From: Actinomycetota bacterium
GTDB lineage: Bacteria; Actinomycetota; Thermoleophilia; Gaiellales; Gaiellaceae
DNA: 51,121 nt
Reading direction: 5' to 3'
NCBI GenBank assembly: GCA_013816245.1
Contig: JACDEU010000015.1
Span: 1 to 51,121 of the forward strand
Below the pieces are notes generated by a model. The model was not told where the DNA came from. It saw nothing but the letters and a program-made list of their open reading frames with translations, and did not search any database. Every line of letters begins with the position of its first letter. Positions within the stretch are counted from its first letter, which is position 1. This document shows, piece after piece, positions 1 to 8,740 of the stretch. The position numbers and the translations under genes were made by a program.

Positions 1-847
1 TGAGGACGCGATCGAACGCCGCTTCCTCCGCGAGGTCCCTGGCGAAGCGTTCGATCTCCTTGACCACGGAGTCCACGTCGCCGAACCACGGGTAGTGGTC
101 GGAGCCCGGTAGCCCGACGTATTTGGCAGTCGGTATAGGGGCCGCAAACTCCCGTCCTCGCTCTGCTGGCTCCGCCCGGTCGCCGTCGCGGTGAAGAACC
201 AGCGTCGGCACGTGGATTGCCGGCAGGACGTGACGGACGTCAATCTCGGCGTTCATCCGAACGAGCGCGATGAATGCGCCCGGAGTTGCGCAGTAGCGAA
301 TCCAGCGTGCGGTCCAGTCCCGCAACTCCGGCTCGTGGGCAACGGATGGGGAGAAGGTCCGCAGATCTTCCAGCGCCAGTTCGGGTGTTCCCCAGCGTTT
401 CGGAATCTCGCTGATGAACTGCTCGAGGCGGTCGGGGTCCGAGCGAGAGTAGGGCGAGGCACCGTAGGCGAGCAAGCCCGAGGTCCTCTGCGGATAGCTC
501 GCGGCGAAGAGCGCTGCGAGAGCTGCTCCATCTGACAAGCCCATGACCATGGCGCGCTCGGATCCGACAGCCTCCAAAACGGCGCGGACGTCGTCCATTC
601 GCTGCTCGAGGGTCGGGACCCCGAACACCTGGTCCGACATGCCGGTTCCACGCTTGTCGAACAGGATCAGACGCGAGAAGGAGGCGAGCCTGCGGCGGAA
701 CTTCGCGATCCGCGGCTCGGTCCACTCGTACTCCATGTGCGAGATGAAGCCGGGGACGATGATCAGGTCGAGCGGCCCGTCTCCCAAGACCGAGTAGGCG
801 ATGTTGACCTCGCCGCTCTGCGCGTAGTGGACCTCTGGAATGTTCAA
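1..847 (-). CDS. Alpha/beta hydrolase, C-terminus off the window
   Basis: Alpha/beta-hydrolase-fold enzyme of unknown substrate. It reads leftward off the window edge, so about 282 residues are visible and the end is missing. Seen in order are the oxyanion-loop block VPGFISH (~res 32), LILFDKRGTGMSD (~res 65), the nucleophile elbow GLSDG (~res 105), the acid region LVLHRDGDRAEP and the His block GSDHYPWFGD. This pattern resembles the hydrolase domain often paired with adenylate-cyclase domains, but no cyclase domain is seen here. The start is taken as TTG 847, whose last two bases form the TGA of the upstream FadB-like gene (TTGA overlap); no ATG or GTG lies close upstream in this frame. It is the last visible gene of the beta-oxidation operon, so a thioesterase or ester-cleaving role is possible but unproven. 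Confidence 0.8.
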   Translation of the reverse strand, partial: MNIPEVHYAQSGEVNIAYSVLGDGPLDLIIVPGFISHMEYEWTEPRIAKFRRRLASFSRLILFDKRGTGMSDQVFGVPTLEQRMDDVRAVLEAVGSERAMVMGLSDGAALAALFAASYPQRTSGLLAYGASPYSRSDPDRLEQFISEIPKRWGTPELALEDLRTFSPSVAHEPELRDWTARWIRYCATPGAFIALVRMNAEIDVRHVLPAIHVPTLVLHRDGDRAEPAERGREFAAPIPTAKYVGLPGSDHYPWFGDVDSVVKEIERFARDLAEEAAFDRVL

Positions 848-2820
848 CTCGCCGGCACCCTCTGCGGCATCTCCGCGAACGTATGCCCGAAAAGGCGCTC
901 TGACACGCCCGTCTGGTCGAGATGCTTGGTGATGCCGCCGAGGAAGAAGGGCCAGCCGGCGCCGAGGAGGAGCCCGGTGTCGACGTCGGCGGCTTCCGAG
1001 ACGACGCGTTCCTCCAGCAGGAGATGGATCTCGTCGGCCACGGCTTCCAGCACCTCGTCGACGATCTGCTCCCGGCTGCGCGGTGCGTGCTCGACCAAGA
1101 GCGGGTCGCTGCCGTCCGCAAGCGCGGCCAGTGCGGGCGAGAGCGGGAACCGTTCGGGAAAAGCGTCGTGCATTCGTTCGAGCACGTGATTGGCAACACG
1201 CGGGCCGACCATCTGCAGGAGCACGGACGGCGCCATCGGCATTCCCAGGGACATGACCGCCTCGTCCACCTCTTCCACCGGCGTGCCGTGCTCGACGGCG
1301 TCCATGATCACGCGCGTCATCCGTGTCAGCACGCGGTTGACGACGAAGCCGGGGGCGTCGTTCACCAGGATGGGGCGCTTTCGCAACTTCTCGCCGACGT
1401 GCCATACCGTTGCGAGTGCGATGTCTTTCGTCTCGGCTGCCCTCACTACCTCGAGCAGAGGCATGAGTGCAACGGGATTAAAGAAGTGCATGCCGGCGAC
1501 GCGTTCAGGGCGGCGCAGGTCGGCGGCCATGTCCGTGATCGACAGCGCCGACGTGTTTGTCGCGAGGACGCACTCGTCGCCGACGACCTGTTCGAGCTCG
1601 GCGAACACCTGCTTCTTGATCTCGAGCTCCTCGAACACAGCCTCGAGCACGAAGTCGCAGTCGGCGAAACCGTCGTAATCGGATGTGCCGGAGACGAGTG
1701 AGGCCAGGAAGCGGCCTTTGCCGTCGTCGTAGCGGCCCTTGGCGACCTGGCGGTCGATCTCCGCCCGGATGTCCGCGAGCGCTTCGTCGACGATCTCCTG
1801 CTTCACGTCGCGGATCACGATCGGTAGCTCGAGCCGCCGGAGGAACAACGTCGCGATCTGACGTGCCATCAAGCCCGCACCGACGACGCCGATCTTGCCG
1901 ACCTTCGCCGGCGCGGCGGTCGGTCGGGCCGGATGCTTCTTTGCGCGCTGCTCGACGAGCCCGAACGCGTAGATCGATGCCTGTGCCTGCGGGCCGGGCA
2001 GGAGGTCGCCGATCGCATCGCGCTCTCGGCTGTACCCCTCCTCGACGGTCCACGTCTGTGCGCCCTCGATCAGGTCGAGCGCCGTGTACGGGGCCGGCGC
2101 TGCGCCGTGGACCGTGTCGTCGACGCTCGTGCGGGCGCGACGGAACAACGTCTCGGCCTCGGACCAGTCCGGCGCGGGCCGTTCGAGTGGATGCGCGGCG
2201 AGCTCCCGCGCAAACGCGAGCGACTCGTCGACGAACTCCGCCGGCTCGAGGAGTCGATCCGCGATCCCGAGCTCGGCCACCTGCGGGCCGGTCAGCATGC
2301 GGTTCTGGCGCAGCGGGTTCGAGACGATCACCTTGATCGCGGTCTCGGGCCCCACGAGCCGCGGCAGGAGCTGCGTGCCGCCCCACGCGGGGAAGAGACC
2401 GAGGAAGACTTCGGGGAACGCGAAGTGCCGGACTGCGCTCGACACCGTGCGCGCGGTGCAGTGCAACGCGAGCTCGACGCCACCACCGAGACAGGCGCCG
2501 TTGATGGCGGCGACGGTCGGGAAGGGCAATCCGCGCAGGCGTCCGAACAGCTCGTGTCCTGCACGGGCGCCTTCGACGGCACGCTCGCTTGTGATGTCCG
2601 GGAACTCGGTGATGTCGGCGCCCGCGGCGAAGAAGAACGGCTTGCCGGTGATCAGCGCAGCGCTGTAGTCGGAGCCCTCGAGCTCGGCGAGCAGGCGGTC
2701 GAGCGATTCGAGCGCCTGCTCTCCGAAGAACGTCGGCTTTGTCCAGTCCTCACCGTTGTCGATCGTGACGAGCGCGACGTCGCCCGCTCGCGCGAGCTTG
2801 AACTCAGTGACCGGCGCCAA
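844..2820 (-). CDS. fadB: FadB-like enoyl-CoA hydratase / 3-hydroxyacyl-CoA dehydrogenase
   Basis: Bifunctional beta-oxidation enzyme: it hydrates 2-enoyl-CoA, then oxidises 3-hydroxyacyl-CoA with NAD+. The N-terminal ~200 residues are a crotonase fold with the oxyanion block AAGADITEF and the two acidic regions GACLGGGVELAL and FPEVFLGLFPAWGGT. Around residue 320 the Rossmann motif GVVGAGLMARQIA opens the dehydrogenase part, with the catalytic-His block MHFFNPVALMPLLEVV further on. At 658 residues it is slightly shorter than E. coli FadB (about 730). I prefer TTG 2820 because GGGAG lies four bases upstream; a GTG at 2844 would add eight residues and extend the overlap. Its start lies 17 bp inside the thiolase gene, as expected for subunits of one trifunctional-type complex. 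Confidence 0.93.
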   Translation of the reverse strand: MAPVTEFKLARAGDVALVTIDNGEDWTKPTFFGEQALESLDRLLAELEGSDYSAALITGKPFFFAAGADITEFPDITSERAVEGARAGHELFGRLRGLPFPTVAAINGACLGGGVELALHCTARTVSSAVRHFAFPEVFLGLFPAWGGTQLLPRLVGPETAIKVIVSNPLRQNRMLTGPQVAELGIADRLLEPAEFVDESLAFARELAAHPLERPAPDWSEAETLFRRARTSVDDTVHGAAPAPYTALDLIEGAQTWTVEEGYSRERDAIGDLLPGPQAQASIYAFGLVEQRAKKHPARPTAAPAKVGKIGVVGAGLMARQIATLFLRRLELPIVIRDVKQEIVDEALADIRAEIDRQVAKGRYDDGKGRFLASLVSGTSDYDGFADCDFVLEAVFEELEIKKQVFAELEQVVGDECVLATNTSALSITDMAADLRRPERVAGMHFFNPVALMPLLEVVRAAETKDIALATVWHVGEKLRKRPILVNDAPGFVVNRVLTRMTRVIMDAVEHGTPVEEVDEAVMSLGMPMAPSVLLQMVGPRVANHVLERMHDAFPERFPLSPALAALADGSDPLLVEHAPRSREQIVDEVLEAVADEIHLLLEERVVSEAADVDTGLLLGAGWPFFLGGITKHLDQTGVSERLFGHTFAEMPQRVPAS

Positions 2821-3991
2821 GGTTCTCCCAGAGCAAGGCAGCACCCATGCCCATCCCGACGCACAGCGCAGTCAGTCCATAACGAACATCGGGCCGCTCG
2901 CCGAACCCGTACGCAAGCTGCGACATCAGCCGCACGCCCGTCGCGGCGAGTGGATGCCCACACGCGATCGCGCCGCCGTAAGGGTTGAGGCGCGAATCCT
3001 CAGGATCGATGCCAAACCCGTCGCACCAGGTCAGGACCTGCACGGCGAAAGGCTCGTTCAGCTCGAAGAGTCCGACGTCGTCGAGTGTCAGCCCCGTTTG
3101 TTCCAGCACGCGCCTGGTCGCCGGAATCGGCCCGATTCCCATCAACTCCGGCTCGACGCCCGCAAAAGCAAAGCCGAAGAGTCGCATCTTCGGCTCGAGC
3201 CCGAGCTCCGCCGCGGTCTCCTCCGCCGTGAGAAAGCACGCGGTCGCGCCGTCCGTCAGCCCCGCCGAGTTCCCGGCGGTGACGCGACCGCCTGCGCGGA
3301 AGGGCGTGCGCAGCGAGGCGACCGCTTCGAGCGTCGTGTCCGGCCTGAGGAACTCGTCCCGCTCGGCGACCTGCCAGCCGCCTTCGGTGAAGACGCTCAT
3401 CGGGACGACCGTGTTACGCATGACGCCGTTCGACCACGCAGCTGCGGCGCGCTGCTGTGAGCGGACCGCGAACGCGTCCGCGTCGTCCTTCGTGATCAGC
3501 GGGAAGCGGTCGTGCAGGTTCTCGGCGGTCGCACCCATCGTCACCGCGGAGGGATCGACGAGACGCTCCGCGACGAAGCGCGGATTGAAGTCGACGTCCT
3601 CGCCCATCGGGTGATGGCCCATGTGCTCGACGCCGCCGGCAAGGACGATGTCTGCACTGCCGTACGCGATCTCTCCCGCACCGGCGGTCACCGCGGTGAG
3701 CGCGCCCGCGCACATCCGGTCGATCGCGAAACCAGGCACGGTCTGCGGAAGACCGGCGAGTAGCGCGACGTCGCGGCCGAGAGTCAGGCCCTGGTCACCG
3801 ACCTGCGCGGTCGCGGCATAGATGACGTCGCCGATGCGCTCGGGCGGAATCTGCGGATTTCTCCGCAGCAGCTCGCGCACGACCTTGACCGCCATGTCGT
3901 CGGCGCGTGTCTTCCAGAAGAGGCCCTGAGGCCCGGCGCGGCCGAAAGCGGTCCGCACGCCGTCGACGAACACGACCTCCTGACGCTGCAT
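2804..3991 (-). CDS. fadA: Acetyl-CoA acyltransferase (thiolase)
   Basis: Thiolase that cleaves 3-ketoacyl-CoA to acetyl-CoA and a shortened acyl-CoA, the last step of beta-oxidation. The 395 residues match the family length. The nucleophile is Cys94 in DRMCAGALTAV; the C-terminal catalytic pair is His346 in ACGHPLAATG and Cys377 in CVGMGMGAALL, and the NEPFAVQVL block is present. It starts 2 bp after the stop of the upstream methyltransferase and overlaps the FadB-like gene downstream, so the three are very likely one transcript. Degradative FadA is favoured over biosynthetic acetyl-CoA acetyltransferase because of the FadB neighbour. Confidence 0.95.
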   Translation of the reverse strand: MQRQEVVFVDGVRTAFGRAGPQGLFWKTRADDMAVKVVRELLRRNPQIPPERIGDVIYAATAQVGDQGLTLGRDVALLAGLPQTVPGFAIDRMCAGALTAVTAGAGEIAYGSADIVLAGGVEHMGHHPMGEDVDFNPRFVAERLVDPSAVTMGATAENLHDRFPLITKDDADAFAVRSQQRAAAAWSNGVMRNTVVPMSVFTEGGWQVAERDEFLRPDTTLEAVASLRTPFRAGGRVTAGNSAGLTDGATACFLTAEETAAELGLEPKMRLFGFAFAGVEPELMGIGPIPATRRVLEQTGLTLDDVGLFELNEPFAVQVLTWCDGFGIDPEDSRLNPYGGAIACGHPLAATGVRLMSQLAYGFGERPDVRYGLTALCVGMGMGAALLWENLGAGH

Positions 3992-3993
3992 CG

Positions 3994-4569
3994 CTACCGA
4001 GTGTATGCCGCGGCTTCGAGTTGCTCGCGTAGGTCCTCGAGCTGCCAGCAGTCCGCCGCGAGCGGATCCCGGTGGAACTGGATCAAGAGCGTGCCGCCTG
4101 TCTCGAGCTTCCCGTCGCGGCAGGCGTCGAGGAGGCTGCGGTACGGCCCGAGCCCGTCACCGGGGGCGTAGACCGCCTCGGGTGGGTCTTCGTCGTAGCG
4201 AGGATCGTGTGCTTCCTCCGGCAGATACGGGAGGTTGGCGACGATCAAATCCACGGGATGCGGGATCGGCTCGAGGAGATCCCCCTGCAACACGTGGACG
4301 CGGTCCTCGACTCCGTGCAGGCGCGTGTTCTCCCGCGCGAGGTCGACCGCGGCCTGGCTCGTGTCCGTCGCCCATACCTCGACGTTCGGGCGTTTGACGG
4401 CGATCGCGATCGCGATCGCTCCGCTGCCCGTGCCGACGTCGGCGATGCGCATCGGGACACCGTCGATCCGCCCGAGAGCCTCGTCCACCAGGCGCTCGGT
4501 CGACTGCCGCGGCGTGAAGACCTGGCCGGGCGCAGCGAGCAGTGGGAGATCGTGGAAGGACGTTTTCAT
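3994..4569 (-). CDS. HemK/PrmC-like class I methyltransferase, short form
   Basis: SAM-dependent methyltransferase of the HemK/PrmC group. The SAM-binding motif IADVGTGSGAIAIAIA is near residue 43, the acidic end of strand 2 is in VWATDTS, and the catalytic loop reads VANLPYLP, a variant of the NPPY motif typical of glutamine and adenine N-methylases. At 191 residues it lacks the ~80-residue N-terminal helical domain by which full PrmC binds release factors, so the normal release-factor role is doubtful. It is the first gene of the beta-oxidation operon and faces a divergent gene starting 16 bp away, leaving almost no room for a 5' leader. The substrate cannot be told from sequence. Confidence 0.82.
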   Translation of the reverse strand: MKTSFHDLPLLAAPGQVFTPRQSTERLVDEALGRIDGVPMRIADVGTGSGAIAIAIAVKRPNVEVWATDTSQAAVDLARENTRLHGVEDRVHVLQGDLLEPIPHPVDLIVANLPYLPEEAHDPRYDEDPPEAVYAPGDGLGPYRSLLDACRDGKLETGGTLLIQFHRDPLAADCWQLEDLREQLEAAAYTR

Positions 4570-4585
4570 AAGCTCTGCCCAGTCA

Positions 4586-5242
4586 GTGGACTGGGGACAG
4601 CACGCACGGCGGGAGGGGGAACGCTACCTGGATGGACAGGAGCGACTGCCGGCCGTCGAGGATCAGGACGCCCGCCAGCGCCAGCTGGCGCGCATGGGGA
4701 ACGCTGCGTCGGGTGCCGGCCTTTCGGAGCTCATGAACGGCAGTACGGCTTCTGCGAACGAATGGTTCGCGAAGGCGGTCGACCGTTACCGGGAAAGCTT
4801 CGAGCTTGCGCCGCCGAAAAGCTGGGGCCGGCCGATCGCGGTGATCAAGGCGCGGCTCCTCGCGGACGACTGGGATGCCGCGGAGGCCGATGCACGCTGG
4901 ACGCTGGAGCAGGGCGCGGCAGAGGCCGACTCATCGATCGGACACTACGCCGCGACGCTGGCGCTGCTCGTGCTGGCCCGTGACGAAGAGGCGCGTGTCC
5001 TCGCTGACGGGCTGCGCACACGTGACGACTTTCCCGCCGCGGTCGGCGATGCGCTTGCCTTCATCGCCGCCAAGGATCCGCTCGGCTACATCGAAGCGGT
5101 GGAGGCGGTCCTCGAATCGTTCGAAACACGCGAGGAGTATCTGGAGGATCTTCCCGTCGCAGACACGGTGATCGTCCTGCAGAGACTCGCGGCTCGTCGC
5201 GACTTGACGGCTGAGCTGAGCTCGCCGCTGTTGCCGGGCTAG
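4586..5242 (+). CDS. Hypothetical alpha-helical protein
   Basis: Family not recognised. The 218-residue product is predicted soluble, Ala/Glu/Asp/Arg-rich and probably all helical, resembling a TPR-like solenoid: repeated helix pairs run through EWFAKAVDRYRESFELAPP (~res 52) and the segments DDWDAAEADARW, HYAATLALLVLARDEE and DPLGYIEAVEAVLESF. No signal peptide, membrane segment or catalytic motif is visible. The GTG at 4586 is chosen because it lies just beyond the divergent methyltransferase start; upstream extension would run antisense through that gene. There is no good Shine-Dalgarno sequence, so translation may be leaderless. Its TAG stop overlaps the stop of the convergent ArsR-like gene in the shared tetranucleotide CTAG. 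Confidence 0.72.
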   Translation: MDWGQHARREGERYLDGQERLPAVEDQDARQRQLARMGNAASGAGLSELMNGSTASANEWFAKAVDRYRESFELAPPKSWGRPIAVIKARLLADDWDAAEADARWTLEQGAAEADSSIGHYAATLALLVLARDEEARVLADGLRTRDDFPAAVGDALAFIAAKDPLGYIEAVEAVLESFETREEYLEDLPVADTVIVLQRLAARRDLTAELSSPLLPG

Positions 5243-5814
5243 TCCTTGTTCGCTGGTGGGTGCGCGAACATCGTCAGCACGATCTTGTCGGCGTCGTCGT
5301 CCTCGCGTTTACGGGCTTCCTCCAAGAACTTCGACGTCAGCTCGAGCGCGTCGTCGATGGTCAGCTTCACTTCGAGTTGCGCGCTGCGGAAAGTGCCGTC
5401 CGCCGAGTAGAGGCCGTGGGCACGCTGCACCTGGTCGATCATCGCCGCCTGGATGTCGCTGGCGCCGCCGGCCGCCAGCAGCTCCGGCGCGATGCGAAAG
5501 ACCTTTGCGACGGCGCGGTACGGCTTTTCGCGTCCGCGGTTGTTTGCGTCGGCGAGCTCGATGAGGCCCGCTTTCAGCAGCATGCGGACATGGAAGTGCA
5601 AGTGACCTGGATCGACGCCCAGGCGTTGCGCCAGCTCGCGGTTCGTGAGCTGCCAGTCGCCTTCCTGCCCGAGCATTTCCAGGACGCGCACCCGTAACGG
5701 ATGTCCAAGCGCCTTGAGTTGCTCAGGCTTGTCGAGAACCAGCGTTGTCTCTTGCACGTAGACCCGTCCTTCTTCTGCCCGGGGCAGTTCTACATATAGG
5801 GGGCGGTCTGTCAA
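5239..5814 (-). CDS. ArsR-like winged-helix transcriptional regulator
   Basis: DNA-binding regulator of the ArsR/HTH_20 type. The winged helix spans residues ~28-95: LKALGHPLRVRVLEML opens it, NRELAQRLGVDPGHLHFHVRMLLKAGLI holds the recognition helix, and a short wing ends at REKPYRAV. The remaining ~95 residues are helical and may serve dimerisation or sensing. No Cys cluster for metal sensing is present. The TTG start overlaps the TGA of the upstream pgl gene (TTGA), and its stop overlaps the convergent gene in CTAG. As the last gene of a six-gene operon it may feed back on that operon, which is inference only. Confidence 0.85.
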   Translation of the reverse strand: MTDRPLYVELPRAEEGRVYVQETTLVLDKPEQLKALGHPLRVRVLEMLGQEGDWQLTNRELAQRLGVDPGHLHFHVRMLLKAGLIELADANNRGREKPYRAVAKVFRIAPELLAAGGASDIQAAMIDQVQRAHGLYSADGTFRSAQLEVKLTIDDALELTSKFLEEARKREDDDADKIVLTMFAHPPANKD

Positions 5815-6494
5815 GCGGACAACTTGGCTGCAGCAGCGCGATCGAGGATTGCAGTCGTTCTTCCGTTCGTGGCCCGAACGAGGCTGGCAGGGGCCTGGAG
5901 GCTCGGTTCCTCGGCGAATGCCCGGCGTGCGGCGTCGGCCTTTTCGGCACCGGCGAGCGCGAAGACGATCACGCGGGCGCTCTTTAGGGCGGGAATGGAA
6001 AGAGTGACGCGATCGACGAAAGGATCGAGCCCCGGCTCCGCGGGCAGAACGCGCTGCTGTTGCTGCAGGGTCGGCGCATTCGGGAACAGTGACGCGACGT
6101 GGCCGTCGGGACCGACGCCGAGGAGCTCCAGATCGAACACCGTTTCACCGAGCTCGCGCTCGTAGTCATCGGCAGCCCGCTCTTTGCCGAGCTCGCCTTT
6201 GATTCGATGAACATGGCGCGGCGCGGAGCCGAGGTTGTCGAGCAGCGTCCGCTTCGCGAGCGCGTAGTTCGAAAGGTCGTCGCCGGGCGGCACGCAGCGC
6301 TCGTCGCTCCACCAGAGCTCGACCTTGCTCCAGTCGGGCTCGAGCTTCGCCACTTCCTTGTACGCGAGCTCCGGCGTCCTTCCGCCCGTGAGCGCGATGT
6401 GTCCGCCCCCACGTGCCGCTTGGGCGAGGGCGTCGGCGACCGCAGCAGCGACGGCGTCCGCATCATCGAGGACGACGAGCTCGACTTCGTTCAC
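5811..6494 (-). CDS. pgl: 6-phosphogluconolactonase
   Basis: Hydrolyses 6-phosphogluconolactone to 6-phosphogluconate, the second step of the oxidative pentose phosphate pathway, in the cytosol. Family blocks are clear: ALTGGRTPELAYKEV near residue 36, the phosphate-binding WWSDERCVPPGDDLSNY near residue 60, and GVGPDGHVASLFPN near residue 127 with the catalytic His. The 227-residue length is normal. The GTG start forms a GTGA overlap with the stop of proC. No glucose-6-phosphate dehydrogenase or 6-phosphogluconate dehydrogenase gene is in this window. Confidence 0.93.
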   Translation of the reverse strand: MNEVELVVLDDADAVAAAVADALAQAARGGGHIALTGGRTPELAYKEVAKLEPDWSKVELWWSDERCVPPGDDLSNYALAKRTLLDNLGSAPRHVHRIKGELGKERAADDYERELGETVFDLELLGVGPDGHVASLFPNAPTLQQQQRVLPAEPGLDPFVDRVTLSIPALKSARVIVFALAGAEKADAARRAFAEEPSLQAPASLVRATNGRTTAILDRAAAAKLSA

Positions 6495-7312
6495 GAGTCG
6501 CCGGCTGCAAGCTCCTTGGAGCGCTCCATGGCAGCCTGAATCGCGTTGAGGAACGCCGCCCGCACGCCTGCCTGCTCGAGCTCGTGGATGGCGCGAATCG
6601 TGGTTCCGCCCGGGGACGTCACAGCTTCGCGCAGCTCGACTGGGTGCATCTTCTCGTCGCGCAGCAACTTCGCGGTACCGAACATCGTCTGGACGACGAG
6701 CTGCGTCGAGGTCTCGCGGCTCAAGCCGAGCAGGATTCCTGCCTCGATCATCGCCTCGGCGAGCAGCGCGAAGTACGCGGGCCCCGAGCCGGAGACGGCG
6801 GTGACTGCATCCATGTAGCGCTCGGGCACGCGCACGACTGCGCCGAGGTGCGTGAGTACCTCCTCTGCCGCATCGAGATGCTCGTCGCCTGCGTGCGCAC
6901 CGGCACAGATACCCGCGATTCCCTCATGGACGACCGCGGGTGCGTTCGGCATCGCGCGGACAACCGGCACGCCCGCGGCGAGCCGTGCCTCGATCTGCGC
7001 GGTGGGGATCGCAGCTGCGACGGAAAGAACAGTCTGGTCGGCGGTGAGCTGGCCGCCGATCTCGCCGAGCAGGACGTCGAAGTCCTGCGGTTTGACGGCG
7101 ATCACGATGAGCCCGGCTCCGGTTACGGCCTCGCTGTTCGAGAGCGTGCCCTTGACGCGGTGACGCTCGACTACCTCCTTCAGCTGCTCCTCGCGACGTC
7201 CCGTCACCGTGATGTCGGCCGGCTTGCGCCAGCCGGAGCTCAGGAGCCCGGCGAGCAGCGACTCGCCGATGCGCCCGGCGCCGAGGATCGCGATCTTTCG
7301 GTTCGCAGCCAT
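6491..7312 (-). CDS. proC: Pyrroline-5-carboxylate reductase
   Basis: Makes L-proline from 1-pyrroline-5-carboxylate using NAD(P)H. The N-terminal dinucleotide fold is marked by IAILGAGRIGESLLAGLL (~res 7). The C-terminal helical dimer domain carries GSGPAYFALLAEAMIEAG (~res 173) and the family signature block VTSPGGTTIRAIHELEQAG (~res 233). At 273 residues the length is typical. It lies 46 bp after the macrodomain gene and overlaps pgl by four bases. Both are NADPH-linked functions, consistent with a housekeeping redox grouping. Confidence 0.95.
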   Translation of the reverse strand: MAANRKIAILGAGRIGESLLAGLLSSGWRKPADITVTGRREEQLKEVVERHRVKGTLSNSEAVTGAGLIVIAVKPQDFDVLLGEIGGQLTADQTVLSVAAAIPTAQIEARLAAGVPVVRAMPNAPAVVHEGIAGICAGAHAGDEHLDAAEEVLTHLGAVVRVPERYMDAVTAVSGSGPAYFALLAEAMIEAGILLGLSRETSTQLVVQTMFGTAKLLRDEKMHPVELREAVTSPGGTTIRAIHELEQAGVRAAFLNAIQAAMERSKELAAGDS

Positions 7313-7358
7313 TGCGCCCAGTTTACGGCGGGGCGTGACGCGTCCCGAAAGGCCGGTG

Positions 7359-7856
7359 TCAGACCCGTGCGGTTCGGTACGTGTCGAGTGTGGCCGGGTC
7401 GCGGAAAACGAAGCGTGCAGTCGTAACCGAAGGATGATCGGTCAGCGCGACTTTCGTCGCTCCGATCGCGACCGGCGCGGCCAGTTCGATCGGATACCCG
7501 TACGCACCTGTCGAAATCGCCGGAAAGGCGACCGACTTGCATCCCAGTTCGTCGGCGATCTCGATCGCCCGCCGGTGCACCGAGGCGAGCAGTGCGGCCT
7601 CGCCCATGTCACCCCCGTGCCAGATCGGTCCGACTGCGTGGATCACGTGCCGTGCGGGCAGCGCGCCGGCTCCCGTCACCTTTGCATCGCCCGGTTCGCA
7701 GCCCCCGAGCCCGCGGCACTCCTCGAGGATCGCCGGGCCACCCGCCCGGTGGATCGCTCCGTCCACGCCGCCGCCACCGAGCAGCCTGGGGTTCGCGGCG
7801 TTGACGATCGCGTCGACGTGCTGCTCCGTGATGTCGCCGAGGACGAGCTCGATCAC
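7359..7856 (-). CDS. Macrodomain ADP-ribose hydrolase (MacroD/YmdB type)
   Basis: Stand-alone macrodomain of 165 residues that should bind ADP-ribose and remove it from O-acetyl-ADP-ribose or from ADP-ribosylated proteins or nucleic acid. Binding-loop motifs are complete: [20 protein letters not shown] with IHRAGG following, [11 protein letters not shown], and the phosphate loop [12 protein letters not shown]. The start is GTG 7856, forming a GTGA overlap with alkA; a longer reading would run through alkA in the wrong frame. Translational coupling to a base-excision glycosylase is the main contextual clue (see findings). Substrate preference among protein, acetyl-ester or DNA adducts cannot be decided here. 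Confidence 0.92.
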   Translation of the reverse strand: MIELVLGDITEQHVDAIVNAANPRLLGGGGVDGAIHRAGGPAILEECRGLGGCEPGDAKVTGAGALPARHVIHAVGPIWHGGDMGEAALLASVHRRAIEIADELGCKSVAFPAISTGAYGYPIELAAPVAIGATKVALTDHPSVTTARFVFRDPATLDTYRTARV

Positions 7857-8740
7857 GCGTACGCGGGCCGAGGGAACCGCACCGGCCGCTCGGCCGGGAG
7901 GGAAATCAGCCCGTGCTTGAAAGCCATTCCGAGGTAGAGACCCGCGAGACCCGCCCATTCGTCGTAGGGCGCGAGCAATTCGGCAGTCTCTTGAGCTTCG
8001 ACCCAGCGTCCCCGCAGCCGTGACATCAGCTTGATGAGCCCGAGGTCGCCCACCAGCCCACGCTCGGTGCGCCCGAGCCCCTCCAGGCAGACGACGCCTG
8101 CCGACCAGGGGCCGAGGCCGCGTTGGCTTTCGATGAACTGTGCCGCCTGCTCCGTCGGCAGGTCGTGAAGCCTTTCGAGGTCGACGGAGCGACAAATCCG
8201 CACGAGCGCTGCGGCACGGCTCGCATGCAACCCCAGTTGGCGGAGCTTCACCGGTGCGGACCGCGCGAGCGAAGCGCACGTCGGCGGAGCGTTCAGGCCG
8301 GTGCCCTCGACGCGCGGTTCGATCGCGCGGACGATGATGCACTCGAGCTGCCTTGCGCGGCGCGAGTCGATCAGCTGGCCGCAGAAAGCCCGGAGCAGCG
8401 TCTGCGCGACGGTGGGCATTCGCAACTGGCGCATGCCCTGGAAGCGCGACGTCGCCTGTCCGATCAGCGGGTCTCGTGCGAAGCGACGCAGGAACTCCGT
8501 GTGATCGGCGTCGAGCGCGAGCACGAAGCGCAGCCGCTCGAGGCCTTCTTCGGTGTCTGCGCGTAGCGTGATGCGCCCGTCGAGCGTCTGATGTGCGGAC
8601 CCGACCTCCACCCGTTCGCCGATGCGCAGCGTCGTCGTCAACGTCCCGTCACGGACGTGCCTCGTCGCATCGCTCGCATGCTTGGTGCAGAGAGCGAGCG
8701 TGAATGGGCCGGCGGGACGAACGACCCGCTCGAGGTTCAA
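7853..8740 (-). CDS. alkA: DNA-3-methyladenine glycosylase II (AlkA family)
   Basis: Base-excision glycosylase of the HhH-GPD superfamily, expected to excise alkylated purines. The 295-residue protein has an N-terminal AlkA-type domain, a helical region with [20 protein letters not shown], then the helix-hairpin-helix [20 protein letters not shown] (~res 225). The catalytic Asp is retained in [11 protein letters not shown]. The start is set at TTG 8740, which overlaps the TGA of the XRE-TPR gene; the upstream alternative reads ~35 low-complexity residues inside that gene. It is coupled both upstream and downstream by 4-bp overlaps. Confidence 0.88.
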   Translation of the reverse strand: MNLERVVRPAGPFTLALCTKHASDATRHVRDGTLTTTLRIGERVEVGSAHQTLDGRITLRADTEEGLERLRFVLALDADHTEFLRRFARDPLIGQATSRFQGMRQLRMPTVAQTLLRAFCGQLIDSRRARQLECIIVRAIEPRVEGTGLNAPPTCASLARSAPVKLRQLGLHASRAAALVRICRSVDLERLHDLPTEQAAQFIESQRGLGPWSAGVVCLEGLGRTERGLVGDLGLIKLMSRLRGRWVEAQETAELLAPYDEWAGLAGLYLGMAFKHGLISLPAERPVRFPRPAYA

